Below, piece after piece: positions 1 to 8,334 of a stretch of DNA of 64,000 nucleotides. The notes below the pieces were generated by a model. That model searched no databases, was not told the DNA's origin, and worked only from the letters and a program-made list of their open reading frames with translations. Position 1 is the stretch's first letter, and each line of letters opens with the position of its first letter. The position numbers and the translations under genes were made by a program. This DNA is from an uncultured Rhizobiaceae bacterium (GTDB taxonomy: Bacteria > Pseudomonadota > Alphaproteobacteria > Rhizobiales > Rhizobiaceae): contig CAMYMG010000031.1 of assembly GCA_947259295.1 (NCBI GenBank), positions 62,001-126,000 of the forward strand, read 5' to 3'.

Positions 1-609
1 CGACGCTTCCTCGAACTGCACATCGGTCATCTGCGACCAGTCCGTCAGGCCGATAGCAAGTGACGCCAGCGCATAGGCGTCGTCGACATTGTCGCCGATC
101 GAGACGCGGTCCTTGAACTTCGGGTCGGCAAATGCCTTGAGCGACTGGATGTCTTTCGGATCGACCTTCTCGGAATTGTAGGTAACGAGCGTGTTGCCCC
201 AGTCCCACGGCAGGAACCATGCCGTGCCGTCGGCTGTGGTGGCGAGATCCTTCATCTTCATGATGCCGGGATTGAGGTCGTTCCAGCCCTCGATCTTGGA
301 GGTGTCGAGCGGCTGCAGGAGACCGGCCTCGCGCCATTTGACCACGCTCTGCGAGCAGGGATGGGCGAGATCGGTCTTGAAGCCGGAGCGGATCTTCTGG
401 AAGGCCTCGTCCTCGTCGCCGAAGAAGGTGAAGGTCGGCGACTCGCCGTTCTTGGCGACGTAGCCGGGGTGGAAGGCCGGATCCTCATAGCCGGACCAGT
501 CAAAGACGATCAGGTCCTTGTCCTCTGCGGCCGCGATGGCGGTGGCTGACGCGGACACGGCGAGTGCGATGCCGAGAGTGGCAACGATATGTCGGGTGAT
601 TGATGTCAT
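1..609 (-). CDS. PotD-like ABC transporter substrate-binding protein (3' end outside window)
   Basis: Periplasmic binding protein of the spermidine/putrescine (PotD) type. 203 codons are visible against a usual length near 350, so the C-terminal half lies beyond base 1. The N-terminus is a classic signal peptide with a hydrophobic core ending in Ala-rich residues near 27, followed by the family pattern of a first strand (LIVFDWSGYED) and an FFGDEDEAFQKI stretch. The chosen ATG is preceded by AAGGGG about 8 nt upstream. It is the third gene of a leftward operon after a methyltransferase and a BetI-like regulator, 28 bp from the latter. Ligand is unknown; PotD-fold proteins also bind betaines and other small amines. 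The permeases and ATPase are presumably further left. Confidence 0.85.
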   Translation of the reverse strand, partial: MTSITRHIVATLGIALAVSASATAIAAAEDKDLIVFDWSGYEDPAFHPGYVAKNGESPTFTFFGDEDEAFQKIRSGFKTDLAHPCSQSVVKWREAGLLQPLDTSKIEGWNDLNPGIMKMKDLATTADGTAWFLPWDWGNTLVTYNSEKVDPKDIQSLKAFADPKFKDRVSIGDNVDDAYALASLAIGLTDWSQMTDVQFEEAS

Positions 610-637
610 GGATATTCCCCTTTTTCTGATTGATCGT

Positions 638-1342
638 TCACGCGATCCTGGTGGCGCCAAGGGCCTGCCTCGAAAACTGTTTCGGGAAGACCGACGCAAG
701 ATATTCGGTTGCGACACGGTGCGCGGATTCGCGGTCCATGCCTTCGGTGCCCATCATCAGGCGCAACCATAACCCTTCGAGCATCGAGCAAAGGCCGACA
801 GCCGTCTCGTAGGGTTCGTAATCGTAGGCGCTGTCGGTCTTGAGACGGGCGCAGATTTCGACAAACACGTTCTGGTAGGCCTCGTCGCGCGCGCCGCACA
901 GCGCCTGATAGGTCGGGCGCGACTTGGCCTCACCCCAGAAGGCGCACCAGGCGGCGAGCTTGCGCTTGTTGCAGATCGAGCGGTCGAAATCGGCGGCGAC
1001 CAGCAGTTCCAGCTGGCGCGCCGGGTCGTCGCCGGCCTTCTGATAGGCGGAGCGCCAATGCGCCGAATACTCGTCGGCCATGTATTTGAGCGTCGCGACG
1101 AGCAGCTTTTCCTTGCTCTCGAAGTGGAAGTTGACGATGCCGCGCGAAAGGCCGGCGCCATCGGCGACGTCGGCCATCGTGGTTTCCGAGAAACCGCGCT
1201 TTGCCAGCGAGTCGATGGTCGCCTCGATAAGCTGATGGCGGCGCACCTCCTTCGAAGCCTTGCGGCCCCGCTTCTCGCCTTCGGCGGACTTTTCGATCTC
1301 AGATGAAAGTCCTTCGAGCGCCGCACTCTTCATTGCCGCCAT
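638..1342 (-). CDS. TetR/AcrR-family transcriptional regulator, BetI-like
   Basis: DNA-binding repressor, 234 aa. The N-terminal TetR helix-turn-helix is clear (ATIDSLAKRGFSETTMADVA, then GLSRGIVNFHFESKEKLL), at roughly residues 38-85. The GIVNFHF recognition helix and the BetI-like C-terminal domain suggest control by a choline- or amine-like ligand. The ATG at 1342 is preferred because AGGAGG sits 8 nt upstream; a GTG at 1351 would overlap that ribosome-binding site. The gene follows the methyltransferase by 3 bp and precedes the PotD-like gene, so all three are probably co-transcribed. A 16-bp inverted repeat at 2229-2244 in the divergent promoter region is the likely operator. Confidence 0.88.
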   Translation of the reverse strand: MAAMKSAALEGLSSEIEKSAEGEKRGRKASKEVRRHQLIEATIDSLAKRGFSETTMADVADGAGLSRGIVNFHFESKEKLLVATLKYMADEYSAHWRSAYQKAGDDPARQLELLVAADFDRSICNKRKLAAWCAFWGEAKSRPTYQALCGARDEAYQNVFVEICARLKTDSAYDYEPYETAVGLCSMLEGLWLRLMMGTEGMDRESAHRVATEYLASVFPKQFSRQALGATRIA

Positions 1343-1354
1343 GCCTCGCACCTC

Positions 1355-2155
1355 CTACCGGCCCTTGACCGGCTTCCATCCACGCAGATGGGTGGGCCGG
1401 TGCTCGCCACTGTCAAGTACCTTCTGCATGGCCTCCCACGTGTGGATGTTCTTGTCGACGTAGTCGCTGCCGACGGCGGCGGAAACCGGCTGGTAGAGTG
1501 GACCCTTCAGCCTTCCGAGCTCTTCGCGCGCGACGTCGCGGTACCAGGCATTGCGGTCTCTGACGGTAATGTCCCGGAACCCGGCGCGCTCCATCGCGAG
1601 GCGATAGCGTTGCGGCGAAGCCATGGAAAAGCTCAGCCCTTCCGCGGCGATGTAGGCTTTCATGTCGGGCGACGGCTCGCCGTCATGCCCGATCATCCAG
1701 TTGCTGGCGGCAAACACGCCGCCGGGCGCAAGGACACGAAAGATTTCGGCGAAGAGGCCATCCTTGTCCGGAACGTGCAGCAAGGCGTCCTTGGAGAAGA
1801 CGACGTTGAAAGAGGCGTCGGGGAACGGCAGCGGGCCGGGAGGAGCCTGGACGAAGGTGGTGCGGTCGGCCAGGCCCCGGTCTCCGGCGTGGCGGCGGGC
1901 GACCTCGATCACCGGTGCTTCGACGTCGAACCCGGTGGCGTGGGCCGCGCCATGCCGGTCCAAGAGGTGCAGCGTGATGCCGCCGGCGCCGCAGCCGATG
2001 TCGAGAACGGTCTTGCCCTCGAGCGACAGACCCTCGACCACGCGGTCGACTTCCTCGGGGCCGCCGGGCGACAGATAGCCCTCGCCCCAGAGCGCCTCCA
2101 GGAAGCGGATCGCCGTATCGTCATATTCTGGTCCGGCGTCAGCCGTTTCGATCAT
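1355..2155 (-). CDS. Class I SAM-dependent methyltransferase
   Basis: Predicted cytoplasmic S-adenosylmethionine methyltransferase, 266 aa. Motif [11 protein letters not shown] is at about residues 50-59, an acidic residue after the next strand (GFDVEAP) would hold the SAM ribose, and a post-I segment [12 protein letters not shown] follows. The start region ([10 protein letters not shown] before the SAM motif) resembles phosphoethanolamine/glycine-sarcosine type N-methyltransferases, but the substrate cannot be read from the sequence. The ATG at 2155 is chosen over an upstream alternative at 2191 because AGGAAA precedes it and the intervening 12 residues do not look like a methyltransferase start. 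It is the first gene of the leftward operon with the BetI-like regulator, opposite an FAD-oxidoreductase/GcvT operon. Confidence 0.82.
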   Translation of the reverse strand: MIETADAGPEYDDTAIRFLEALWGEGYLSPGGPEEVDRVVEGLSLEGKTVLDIGCGAGGITLHLLDRHGAAHATGFDVEAPVIEVARRHAGDRGLADRTTFVQAPPGPLPFPDASFNVVFSKDALLHVPDKDGLFAEIFRVLAPGGVFAASNWMIGHDGEPSPDMKAYIAAEGLSFSMASPQRYRLAMERAGFRDITVRDRNAWYRDVAREELGRLKGPLYQPVSAAVGSDYVDKNIHTWEAMQKVLDSGEHRPTHLRGWKPVKGR

Positions 2156-2389
2156 CGTGCAGTGGTTTCCTAAACGTCGAAAGCGAGCCAAAGCCTAACG
2201 GTTCTTGAGAAAATTGCAACTTGGTTTGTTGAACATTCATTCAATACGGCTGGACACGGGCGGTTCGTCCGTGCCAGATTTGCGGCCATTGCAGCAGCGT
2301 TTGAGGCTTCAACTCATGTGTCGCCGCGCCGCTGCATGAACAGGCGGCGGGATCGCGACAGTCACGGAAAGCGGACGGGGCGGCAATCG
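2156..2389. promoter_or_regulatory. Divergent regulatory region with TetR-type operator
   Basis: Bidirectional promoter region between the methyltransferase (leftward) and the first FAD oxidoreductase (rightward). It contains an AT-rich patch near 2205-2245, in contrast to GC-rich surroundings. The perfect inverted repeat TTGAA-N6-TTCAA at 2229-2244 is typical in form for a BetI/AcrR-family operator, which fits the BetI-like gene in the leftward operon. Individual -35/-10 boxes are not clear. Confidence 0.55.
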
Positions 2390-4009
2390 ATGAAGAACTG
2401 GGACGCCATCATCATCGGCGGCGGGCATAACGGCCTGGTGAATGCCTGCTATCTGCAGCGGGCGGGGCTCGACGTGCTGGTGCTGGAGAAGAACGACTGG
2501 GTCGGTGGCGCGGCCGTCAGCCGGTCCCTGGCACCGGGCTTCCTCTATTCCAACTGCTCCTATGTCTGCTCGCTGTTCCGGCCGGAGATAATGCGGGACC
2601 TCGAACTGCCGCGCTTCGGGCTTCAGGTCATCGCCTATGAGGGCGGCGCGGTGTTCACGCAGGATGGCGACTACCTCGCAAATTACCGCGACCATCATGC
2701 GCACCGCCGCGAGTTTGCGCGCTTCTCGGCGCGCGACGCCGAGGCCTATGACCGCTACGCCCGCGACGTTACCCGGCAGTGCCGCTTCATCCAGCCCTTC
2801 CTGATGCGTACGGCACCCGACCCAACAAGCCTGAAGCCGCGCGATCTTGGCGAACTCATCTATCTCGGCAAGAAATTCTCCGGCCTCGGTGCTGCCGAGA
2901 TGGCGCAGACGCTGCGCTTCTGGACCATGTCGATCTCCGAGTTCCTCGACGAATATTTCGAGACCGATGTCATCAAGGCGAATTTTTCGATCTCCGGCAT
3001 CATCGGCACCGCGCTCGGGCCGATGTCGCCAGGCACCGCCTATGTGCTGCTGCATCACTACATGGGCGAGGTCGACGGTTCGGTCGGTGCCTGGGGCTAT
3101 GCGCGCGGCGGCATGGGCGCCGTCACCAAGGCGCTCGCCGCCAGCTTCGAGGCGTCCGGGGGAACGATCCGCGCGGGTGCCGCCGTCGACCAGGTGCTGG
3201 TCGGGAACGGCAAGGCCACCGGCGTCGTGCTCGAAGGCGGCGAGGAAGTTGCCGGCAGGCTTGTCGTCTCCAATGCAGACGTGAAGCGCACCTTCCTGAA
3301 GCTGGTCGAGGAGAAGGAACTGCCCGACACGTTCCTGCGGCGCGTGAAGAATTTCAAGATCCGCGGCTCGTCGGGCAAGGTCAACATCGCGCTGGATTCG
3401 CTGCCCGAGTTTCCGGCCCTGCCCAAGGACGCGCCGTCGATCCGCGGCGATTTGCATTTCACCGATTCCGTCGAGCGCATGGACCGCGCCTATGATGACT
3501 GGAAAGCCGGCAAATGGTCGGCTGATCCGTTCCTCGACATGATGATCCCAACCACGCTCGACCCGACCATGGCGCCACCGGGCAAGCATTTCATGAGCTG
3601 CTTCGTGCAGTATTGCCCGCCCAAGGTCGAGGGCAGCGACTGGACCGATGCCGACCGCGACGCCTTCGCCGAAACGGTGGTCTCGCAGATCGCCGACTAC
3701 TCGCCGGGCTTCCGCGACCGCATCGTCCACATGGAAGTACGCACGCCGCGCGAACTAGAGGCCGAGGTCGGCCTGACCGAAGGCAACATCTTCCAGGGCG
3801 AGCTGACCTTCGACCAGCTCCTGTTCAACCGTCCGGTGCCCGGCTATGCGCAATACCGCTCGCCGGTCGACGGCCTCTATATCTGCGGCTCCTCCGCCCA
3901 TCCCGGCGGCGGCGTCATGGGGGCGCCCGGCCGCAACGCCGCCGTCGAGATCCTGCGCGACCTCAAGCATTCATCCAAGCATATGAGCCCGGCCCATGAC
4001 GTCATCTGA
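2390..4009 (+). CDS. FAD/NAD(P)-dependent oxidoreductase, phytoene-desaturase-like (first copy)
   Basis: Flavin amine-oxidase/phytoene-dehydrogenase superfamily protein, 539 aa. The N-terminal dinucleotide-binding motif IIIGGGHNG is at residues 6-14 and ends in VLVLEKND. The C-terminal FAD contact region GSSAHPGGGVMGAPGRNAA lies near residue 500. The start at 2390 places the Rossmann strand right at the N-terminus; an in-frame ATG at 2318 would add an Arg-rich tail of no family character. The gene overlaps the next, paralogous oxidoreductase by 14 bp, so the two are translationally coupled and may form a heterodimer. In this context (GcvT, methyltransferase, amine uptake) oxidation of an N-methyl or amine substrate is more likely than carotenoid chemistry, which is inference. 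Confidence 0.85.
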   Translation: MKNWDAIIIGGGHNGLVNACYLQRAGLDVLVLEKNDWVGGAAVSRSLAPGFLYSNCSYVCSLFRPEIMRDLELPRFGLQVIAYEGGAVFTQDGDYLANYRDHHAHRREFARFSARDAEAYDRYARDVTRQCRFIQPFLMRTAPDPTSLKPRDLGELIYLGKKFSGLGAAEMAQTLRFWTMSISEFLDEYFETDVIKANFSISGIIGTALGPMSPGTAYVLLHHYMGEVDGSVGAWGYARGGMGAVTKALAASFEASGGTIRAGAAVDQVLVGNGKATGVVLEGGEEVAGRLVVSNADVKRTFLKLVEEKELPDTFLRRVKNFKIRGSSGKVNIALDSLPEFPALPKDAPSIRGDLHFTDSVERMDRAYDDWKAGKWSADPFLDMMIPTTLDPTMAPPGKHFMSCFVQYCPPKVEGSDWTDADRDAFAETVVSQIADYSPGFRDRIVHMEVRTPRELEAEVGLTEGNIFQGELTFDQLLFNRPVPGYAQYRSPVDGLYICGSSAHPGGGVMGAPGRNAAVEILRDLKHSSKHMSPAHDVI

Positions 4010-5561
4010 CGCAATCGTCATCGGCGGCGGCCATAACGGCCTCGTCTGCGCCGCGATGCTCGCAAAGTCAGGGCGCAAGGTCACTGTCCTTGAAGCGGCG
4101 GCCGAAACCGGCGGTGCGGCCCGCAGCGAGGAATTCTTTGCCGGGTTCCGCGTGTCGTCGGTCGCCCATGTCCTGAACCGGCTTCACCCGGACGTCGTCT
4201 CGTCGCTCGAACTCGAAAAGCAAGGATTGGAAACGCTTGCCGGCGGCGGCATGCCATCGGTCGCGCTGTCGGAAAGGGGCGAACCGCTGATTTTGCGCGG
4301 CGCCTATGGCGAGGTTCTGGTCGGCGCTTCGGCCAGCGAACAGGCCGCGTGGCAGGACCTACGCGCGCAGCTGTTCCGCTATGCCGGCATCCTGAAGCCG
4401 ATGCTCTCCCGCCGGCCACCCGACTTGAACGGCATGGCGCTTGGCGAGACGCTGGCGCTCGGCCAGGTGGCGCTGGCGCTCAAGCGGCTCGGCAAGGAAG
4501 ACATGCGCGACTTCCTGCGCATCATCCTGATGAATGTCGCCGACCTGCTCGACGAACAGCTTGAGGACGACCGGCTGAAGGGACTGCTCGCCTTCGACGC
4601 AACTCTCGGCAGCCATCTCGGCCCGCGTTCACCGACATCGCTGCTCGGGCTCTACTACCGACTGGCCGGCGAGACCGGCGGCCTGCCCGGGGCGCAGATG
4701 GTGCCTAAGGGCGGGATGGGCTCAGTGGTCGCGGCTATCGCCAGTGCCGCCGGCGCTGCGGGCGTGTCGATCCGGACCTATACCATCGTGGAAAAGGTGC
4801 TCGTCGAAAATGGCCGCGCCGTCGGTGTCGAGCTTGCCAGCGGCGAACAGCTGCGCGCACCGACGATAGTCTCGGCGGTCAACCCGGCAACGACCTTTCT
4901 CGATCTGGTTGGCCCGCGCGAACTCGACACAGGCTTCGTGCGCAAGGTCAGGCACATCCGCATGAAGGGCGACGCCGCCAAGCTGCATCTGGCGCTTGAC
5001 CGGCCGCCCGAATTTCTCGGCGTCGACGCCGCCGGCCATCGCGGTCGCCTGGTCATCGCGCCATCGCCCAATCATGTCGAGCTTGCCTTCAACCCGTCCA
5101 AATACGGCGAGTTCTCGCCCGAGCCGGTGATGGAGATCACGTTGCCCAGCCTTGCCGATCCCTCGCTTGCGCCCGACGGCGCCTGCGTGTTGTCGGCGGT
5201 CGTGCAGTACGCGCCCTATGCGCTGAAGGAGGGCTGGGCCAAGGGCAAGCCGAAGTTCCAGAAGGCCATCCTGGCGCAGCTCGAAAAGTTCGCCCCCGGC
5301 ATAGGCAAGACCATCCGCCACGCCGAACTGCTGACGCCGGCCGATATCGAGGCGCGCTACCGCATGCCGGGCGGCCACTGGCACCATGGCGAGCTGCAGG
5401 CCGACCAGATGCTGATGTCGCGTCCGGTCTTCGGGGCGGACGGTTACGACACGCCGGTGGCCGGACTCTATCTTTGCGGCGCCGGTTCGCATCCGGGCGG
5501 CGGCGTCTCCGGCGCACCCGGCCTGAACGCCGCGCGGCGCATCATCGCGATGAAGGGATAG
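3996..5561 (+). CDS. FAD/NAD(P)-dependent oxidoreductase, phytoene-desaturase-like (second copy)
   Basis: Paralogue of the preceding gene, 521 aa. It has IVIGGGHNG at residues 7-15, VTVLEAAAETGGAA after the second strand, and the same C-terminal GAGSHPGGGVSGAPGLNAA signature. The ATG lies inside the end of the first copy (14-bp overlap in another frame). It ends 3 bp before the aminomethyltransferase start, so the operon is tightly coupled. Tandem related flavoproteins beside a GcvT-type protein suggest an oxidative demethylase or amine dehydrogenase pair that hands one-carbon units to tetrahydrofolate. The substrate is unknown. Confidence 0.85.
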   Translation: MTSSDAIVIGGGHNGLVCAAMLAKSGRKVTVLEAAAETGGAARSEEFFAGFRVSSVAHVLNRLHPDVVSSLELEKQGLETLAGGGMPSVALSERGEPLILRGAYGEVLVGASASEQAAWQDLRAQLFRYAGILKPMLSRRPPDLNGMALGETLALGQVALALKRLGKEDMRDFLRIILMNVADLLDEQLEDDRLKGLLAFDATLGSHLGPRSPTSLLGLYYRLAGETGGLPGAQMVPKGGMGSVVAAIASAAGAAGVSIRTYTIVEKVLVENGRAVGVELASGEQLRAPTIVSAVNPATTFLDLVGPRELDTGFVRKVRHIRMKGDAAKLHLALDRPPEFLGVDAAGHRGRLVIAPSPNHVELAFNPSKYGEFSPEPVMEITLPSLADPSLAPDGACVLSAVVQYAPYALKEGWAKGKPKFQKAILAQLEKFAPGIGKTIRHAELLTPADIEARYRMPGGHWHHGELQADQMLMSRPVFGADGYDTPVAGLYLCGAGSHPGGGVSGAPGLNAARRIIAMKG

Positions 5562-5564
5562 GCC

Positions 5565-6806
5565 ATGGCAAAGGCCGCGACAAAGACCGACACGGCGCTG
5601 GCTGCGCGGCTGGCGCGCCAGGACCATTTCCGCATGCTGCGGCTCGGCACGCCGTTCCAGCCGCGCATCGACGCGCTGATGCAGACCAGCGACTGGTACG
5701 ACTGGGCCGGTTACCGCGCGCCGCATTCGGTGTTCGACGAGGAACTCGAATATTTCGCCATCCGCAGCCAGGCCGCGCTGTTCGACATCTCGCCAATGGT
5801 CAAATACCGCGTCGAGGGCAGGGACGCGGAGTCGTTTCTCAACCGTGTCACGCTGCGCGACGTGCGCAAGCTGAGGCCCGGACGCGTGCATTACACGGCC
5901 TGGTGCGACGACGAGGGCCATGTGCTCGACGACGGCACGCTTTTCCGGCTCGGCGCGCAGACGTTCCGGCTGTGCAGCCAGGAGCGGCACCTGCCCTGGC
6001 TGCTCGACAGCGCCATCGGCTATGACGTCAAGATTGCCGAAGAGACGGAGGAAATCGCGGGACTGGCGCTGCAGGGGCCGACGTCCTTCGCCGTGCTGCG
6101 CGAGGCAGGCTTTGCCGGCGTCGAGAAGCTTAAGGTCTTCGACCTCGCAGAGTTCCCGCATGACGGCGGCAAGGTTACAATCTCGCGCACCGGCTTTACC
6201 GGCGATCTCGGCTATGAACTGTTTGCGCCGGCCAAGCTCGCCCTCTCGCTGTGGGACCGGCTCTGGAAGGCCGGCGAATTGCGCGGCATCCGCGCCATCG
6301 GCTATGCGGCGCTCAACCGGGCGCGGCTGGAGGCAGGGCTGATCGTCGCCAATGCCGATTTCACCACCGCCGACCACGCGCTGCGCGCCGACCGGGTTCG
6401 CATGCCCGACGAGATCGGGTTGGGATTCATGATCGATCTGGAGAAGGGTCATTTCAACGGCCGCCGCGCGATCGTCGAAGCCCGCGCGAAAGGATCGATG
6501 CGACATGTGCTGGTGGGGCTGGAAATCGAAGGCAACATCCCCGCCGAACACGCTATCGTCTATCACCGCAAGACGAGAGAGGTCGGACTGGTCAGTGCCG
6601 CCATCTGGTCGCCGACCGCCAAGCGCAACATCGCCCTGGCCAGCCTGTCGCGGCCCTATGGAGACACGGTGACCGACAATCTCTGGGTCGAGATTTACGC
6701 CATGCGCGAACTGAAATACGAGCGCATGATGAAACGTGCCACAATCGTGCCGCGGCCATTCGTGAAACTGGCGCGGCGCACCGCCAACCCGCCGGGAGAT
6801 TTCTGA
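5565..6806 (+). CDS. Aminomethyltransferase family protein (GcvT fold)
   Basis: Folate-binding GcvT-superfamily protein, 413 aa. The first domain includes YDWAGYRAPHSVFDEELEYFAIR and LFDISPMVKYRVEGRDA (usual GcvT DxS..K.. pattern), the central part holds LALQGP and RTGFTGDLGYELF, and the C-terminal barrel contains LVGLEIEG and IVYHR. Such proteins accept methylene groups on tetrahydrofolate, either in glycine cleavage or fused or partnered with flavoprotein demethylases (sarcosine and dimethylglycine oxidases). No gcvH or gcvP is nearby, so a demethylase partner role with the two upstream flavoproteins is favoured. The AUG is 3 bp after the preceding stop. Confidence 0.85.
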   Translation: MAKAATKTDTALAARLARQDHFRMLRLGTPFQPRIDALMQTSDWYDWAGYRAPHSVFDEELEYFAIRSQAALFDISPMVKYRVEGRDAESFLNRVTLRDVRKLRPGRVHYTAWCDDEGHVLDDGTLFRLGAQTFRLCSQERHLPWLLDSAIGYDVKIAEETEEIAGLALQGPTSFAVLREAGFAGVEKLKVFDLAEFPHDGGKVTISRTGFTGDLGYELFAPAKLALSLWDRLWKAGELRGIRAIGYAALNRARLEAGLIVANADFTTADHALRADRVRMPDEIGLGFMIDLEKGHFNGRRAIVEARAKGSMRHVLVGLEIEGNIPAEHAIVYHRKTREVGLVSAAIWSPTAKRNIALASLSRPYGDTVTDNLWVEIYAMRELKYERMMKRATIVPRPFVKLARRTANPPGDF

Positions 6807-6808
6807 GC

Positions 6809-7051
6809 ATGGCCGAGCCCGATCCGGAGGCCTCCGAACAATGGGCGCTGGTCAACACGCCGCTCGGCGAGCAGTGGTCGGGCCGCACGCGCTATGCGGC
6901 GGCGATGTATTTCTACAAGCGCGGCGAGATGACGGCGGAGACGCTGGAGGTCTATCGGCTCTGCTCGCGCCTCGACAGCGAGGACCCGCTCTCGATCATC
7001 CGCGACCGCGGCGTCGGCAAGGACTGGCTGGCGCGGATTGCCGCTGGTTAG
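6809..7051 (+). CDS. Small conserved-looking protein of unknown function (80 aa)
   Basis: 80 aa, acidic at the N-terminus, no signal peptide or membrane segment. It has a compact mixed composition with WALVNTPLGEQWSGRTRYAAAM and a C-terminal DPLSIIRDRGVGKDWLARI. The start is 2 nt after the aminomethyltransferase stop, so it is very likely co-translated. I do not recognise the family. It could be a small subunit of the flavoprotein/GcvT complex, by analogy with the small subunits of heterotetrameric sarcosine oxidase, but no sequence resemblance to SoxD or SoxG is visible. Confidence 0.65.
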   Translation: MAEPDPEASEQWALVNTPLGEQWSGRTRYAAAMYFYKRGEMTAETLEVYRLCSRLDSEDPLSIIRDRGVGKDWLARIAAG

Positions 7052-7151
7052 CCGGCCCGGGCGACGGGCACGCCGCTCTGTGGGGAGTGTAGCATTCCCT
7101 CAATGAGGCGGTGCACCCTCAGCGCTTCACGCTCGGTAACCGTCTGCCGCG

Positions 7152-8330
7152 TCAGCCTCCCAGCGCGTCAATGGTGCGCATGACGCCGCGCAGTTCGGCC
7201 AGCCCCTTGAGCCGGCCGATGCAGGAATAGCCCGGGTTTACCTTCTTGCCGATGTCGTCGATGATGGCATGGCCATGATCGGGACGCATCGGCATCTCCC
7301 AGTCGCTGCGCCCCTCGGCCTTGCGGCGGCGCTCCTCCGCCATCAGGGCACGGACCACGGCGATCATGTCGGTGTCGCCCTCGAGGTGCTCGGCCTCATG
7401 GAAGGAACCGTCGGCCTCCTTCGTCACGTTGCGCAGATGCACGAAATGGATGTCGGAGGCAAAACGCCTGGCCATCGCCGGCAGATCGTTATGCGCGCCG
7501 GCGCCATAGGAACCCGTGCACAGGGTCAGTCCGTTCGACGGCGACGGGCAGCCCTCCAGGATCGCCGCAGCGTCGGACGCGCTCGATACGACGCGCGGCA
7601 GGCCGAAGATGGGAAAGGGCGGATCGTCCGGATGGATCGCCATCTTGACGCCGACCTCCTCAGCTACGGGAATGATCTCGCGCAGGAAGGCAATGAGGTT
7701 GGCGCGGAAACCCTCGACCGACATGTCGCGATAGACGTCGAGCGCGCGGCGGAAGCTGTCTCTGTCATGGATGAATTCGCGCGCCGGCACCCAGCCGATC
7801 AGGTTGGTCTCGAGCTTCGCCAGGTCGCTGTCGCTCATCGCCTGCAGCCGGGCGCGGGCCGCCTCGATGCGCGCCGGCGGGTGATCGCCTTCGGCGCCGG
7901 CGCGCTTCAACACCAGCACGTCGTAGGCGCAGAAATCGACGATATCGAAGCGCAGCGCAGTCCCGCCGCGCGGCATCGGCGCCTCGAGATCGGTCCGCGT
8001 CCAGTCGGTGATCGCCATGAAATTGTAGCAGACCGTGTCGATGCCCGCCGCAGCCAGGGTCCGCAGCGACGCCTTGTAGTTGTCGATGAGCTCGCGGTAT
8101 CGGCCGGCGCGGGTCTTGATGTCTTCATGGACGATGACGCTCTCGACGATACGCCACTCCAGTCCGGCCGCCTCGATCATCGCCTTGCGTTTCGCTATCT
8201 CGTCCGCCGGCCAGGCGCGCCCGTCATTAAGCTGGTGCAGCGCGGTCACTACGCCGGAGGCGCCCGCCTGCCTGACATGCGAAAGCGTGACTGAATCGTC
8301 GGGTCCGAACCAGCGCCAGGTCTGTCTCAC
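7152..8330 (-). CDS. uxuA: Mannonate dehydratase
   Basis: Converts D-mannonate to 2-keto-3-deoxy-D-gluconate, 392 aa, normal length for UxuA. Recognisable family segments are the start [15 protein letters not shown], the metal-site [33 protein letters not shown] and MRPDHGH near the C-terminus. The GTG at 8330 is chosen because it gives the normal UxuA N-terminus and has GGAG 9 nt upstream; longer in-frame reading would run back into the uxuB gene. It sits 4 bp downstream of uxuB in the same leftward operon. Last step of the isomerase route of hexuronate catabolism. Confidence 0.95.
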   Translation of the reverse strand: MRQTWRWFGPDDSVTLSHVRQAGASGVVTALHQLNDGRAWPADEIAKRKAMIEAAGLEWRIVESVIVHEDIKTRAGRYRELIDNYKASLRTLAAAGIDTVCYNFMAITDWTRTDLEAPMPRGGTALRFDIVDFCAYDVLVLKRAGAEGDHPPARIEAARARLQAMSDSDLAKLETNLIGWVPAREFIHDRDSFRRALDVYRDMSVEGFRANLIAFLREIIPVAEEVGVKMAIHPDDPPFPIFGLPRVVSSASDAAAILEGCPSPSNGLTLCTGSYGAGAHNDLPAMARRFASDIHFVHLRNVTKEADGSFHEAEHLEGDTDMIAVVRALMAEERRRKAEGRSDWEMPMRPDHGHAIIDDIGKKVNPGYSCIGRLKGLAELRGVMRTIDALGG

Positions 8331-8334
8331 GCAG

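Noticed and set aside
2309-3730. 473-codon minus-strand frame under the first FAD oxidoreductase
   Set aside because: Composition is typical of antisense of a GC-rich gene and it overlaps a gene with a clear Rossmann motif.
4722-6566. 614-codon open frame on the minus strand across the second FAD oxidoreductase and the aminomethyltransferase
   Set aside because: It is the mirror of strongly supported genes in GC-rich DNA, is low in recognisable motifs, rich in Arg/His/Gln, and has no ribosome-binding site.
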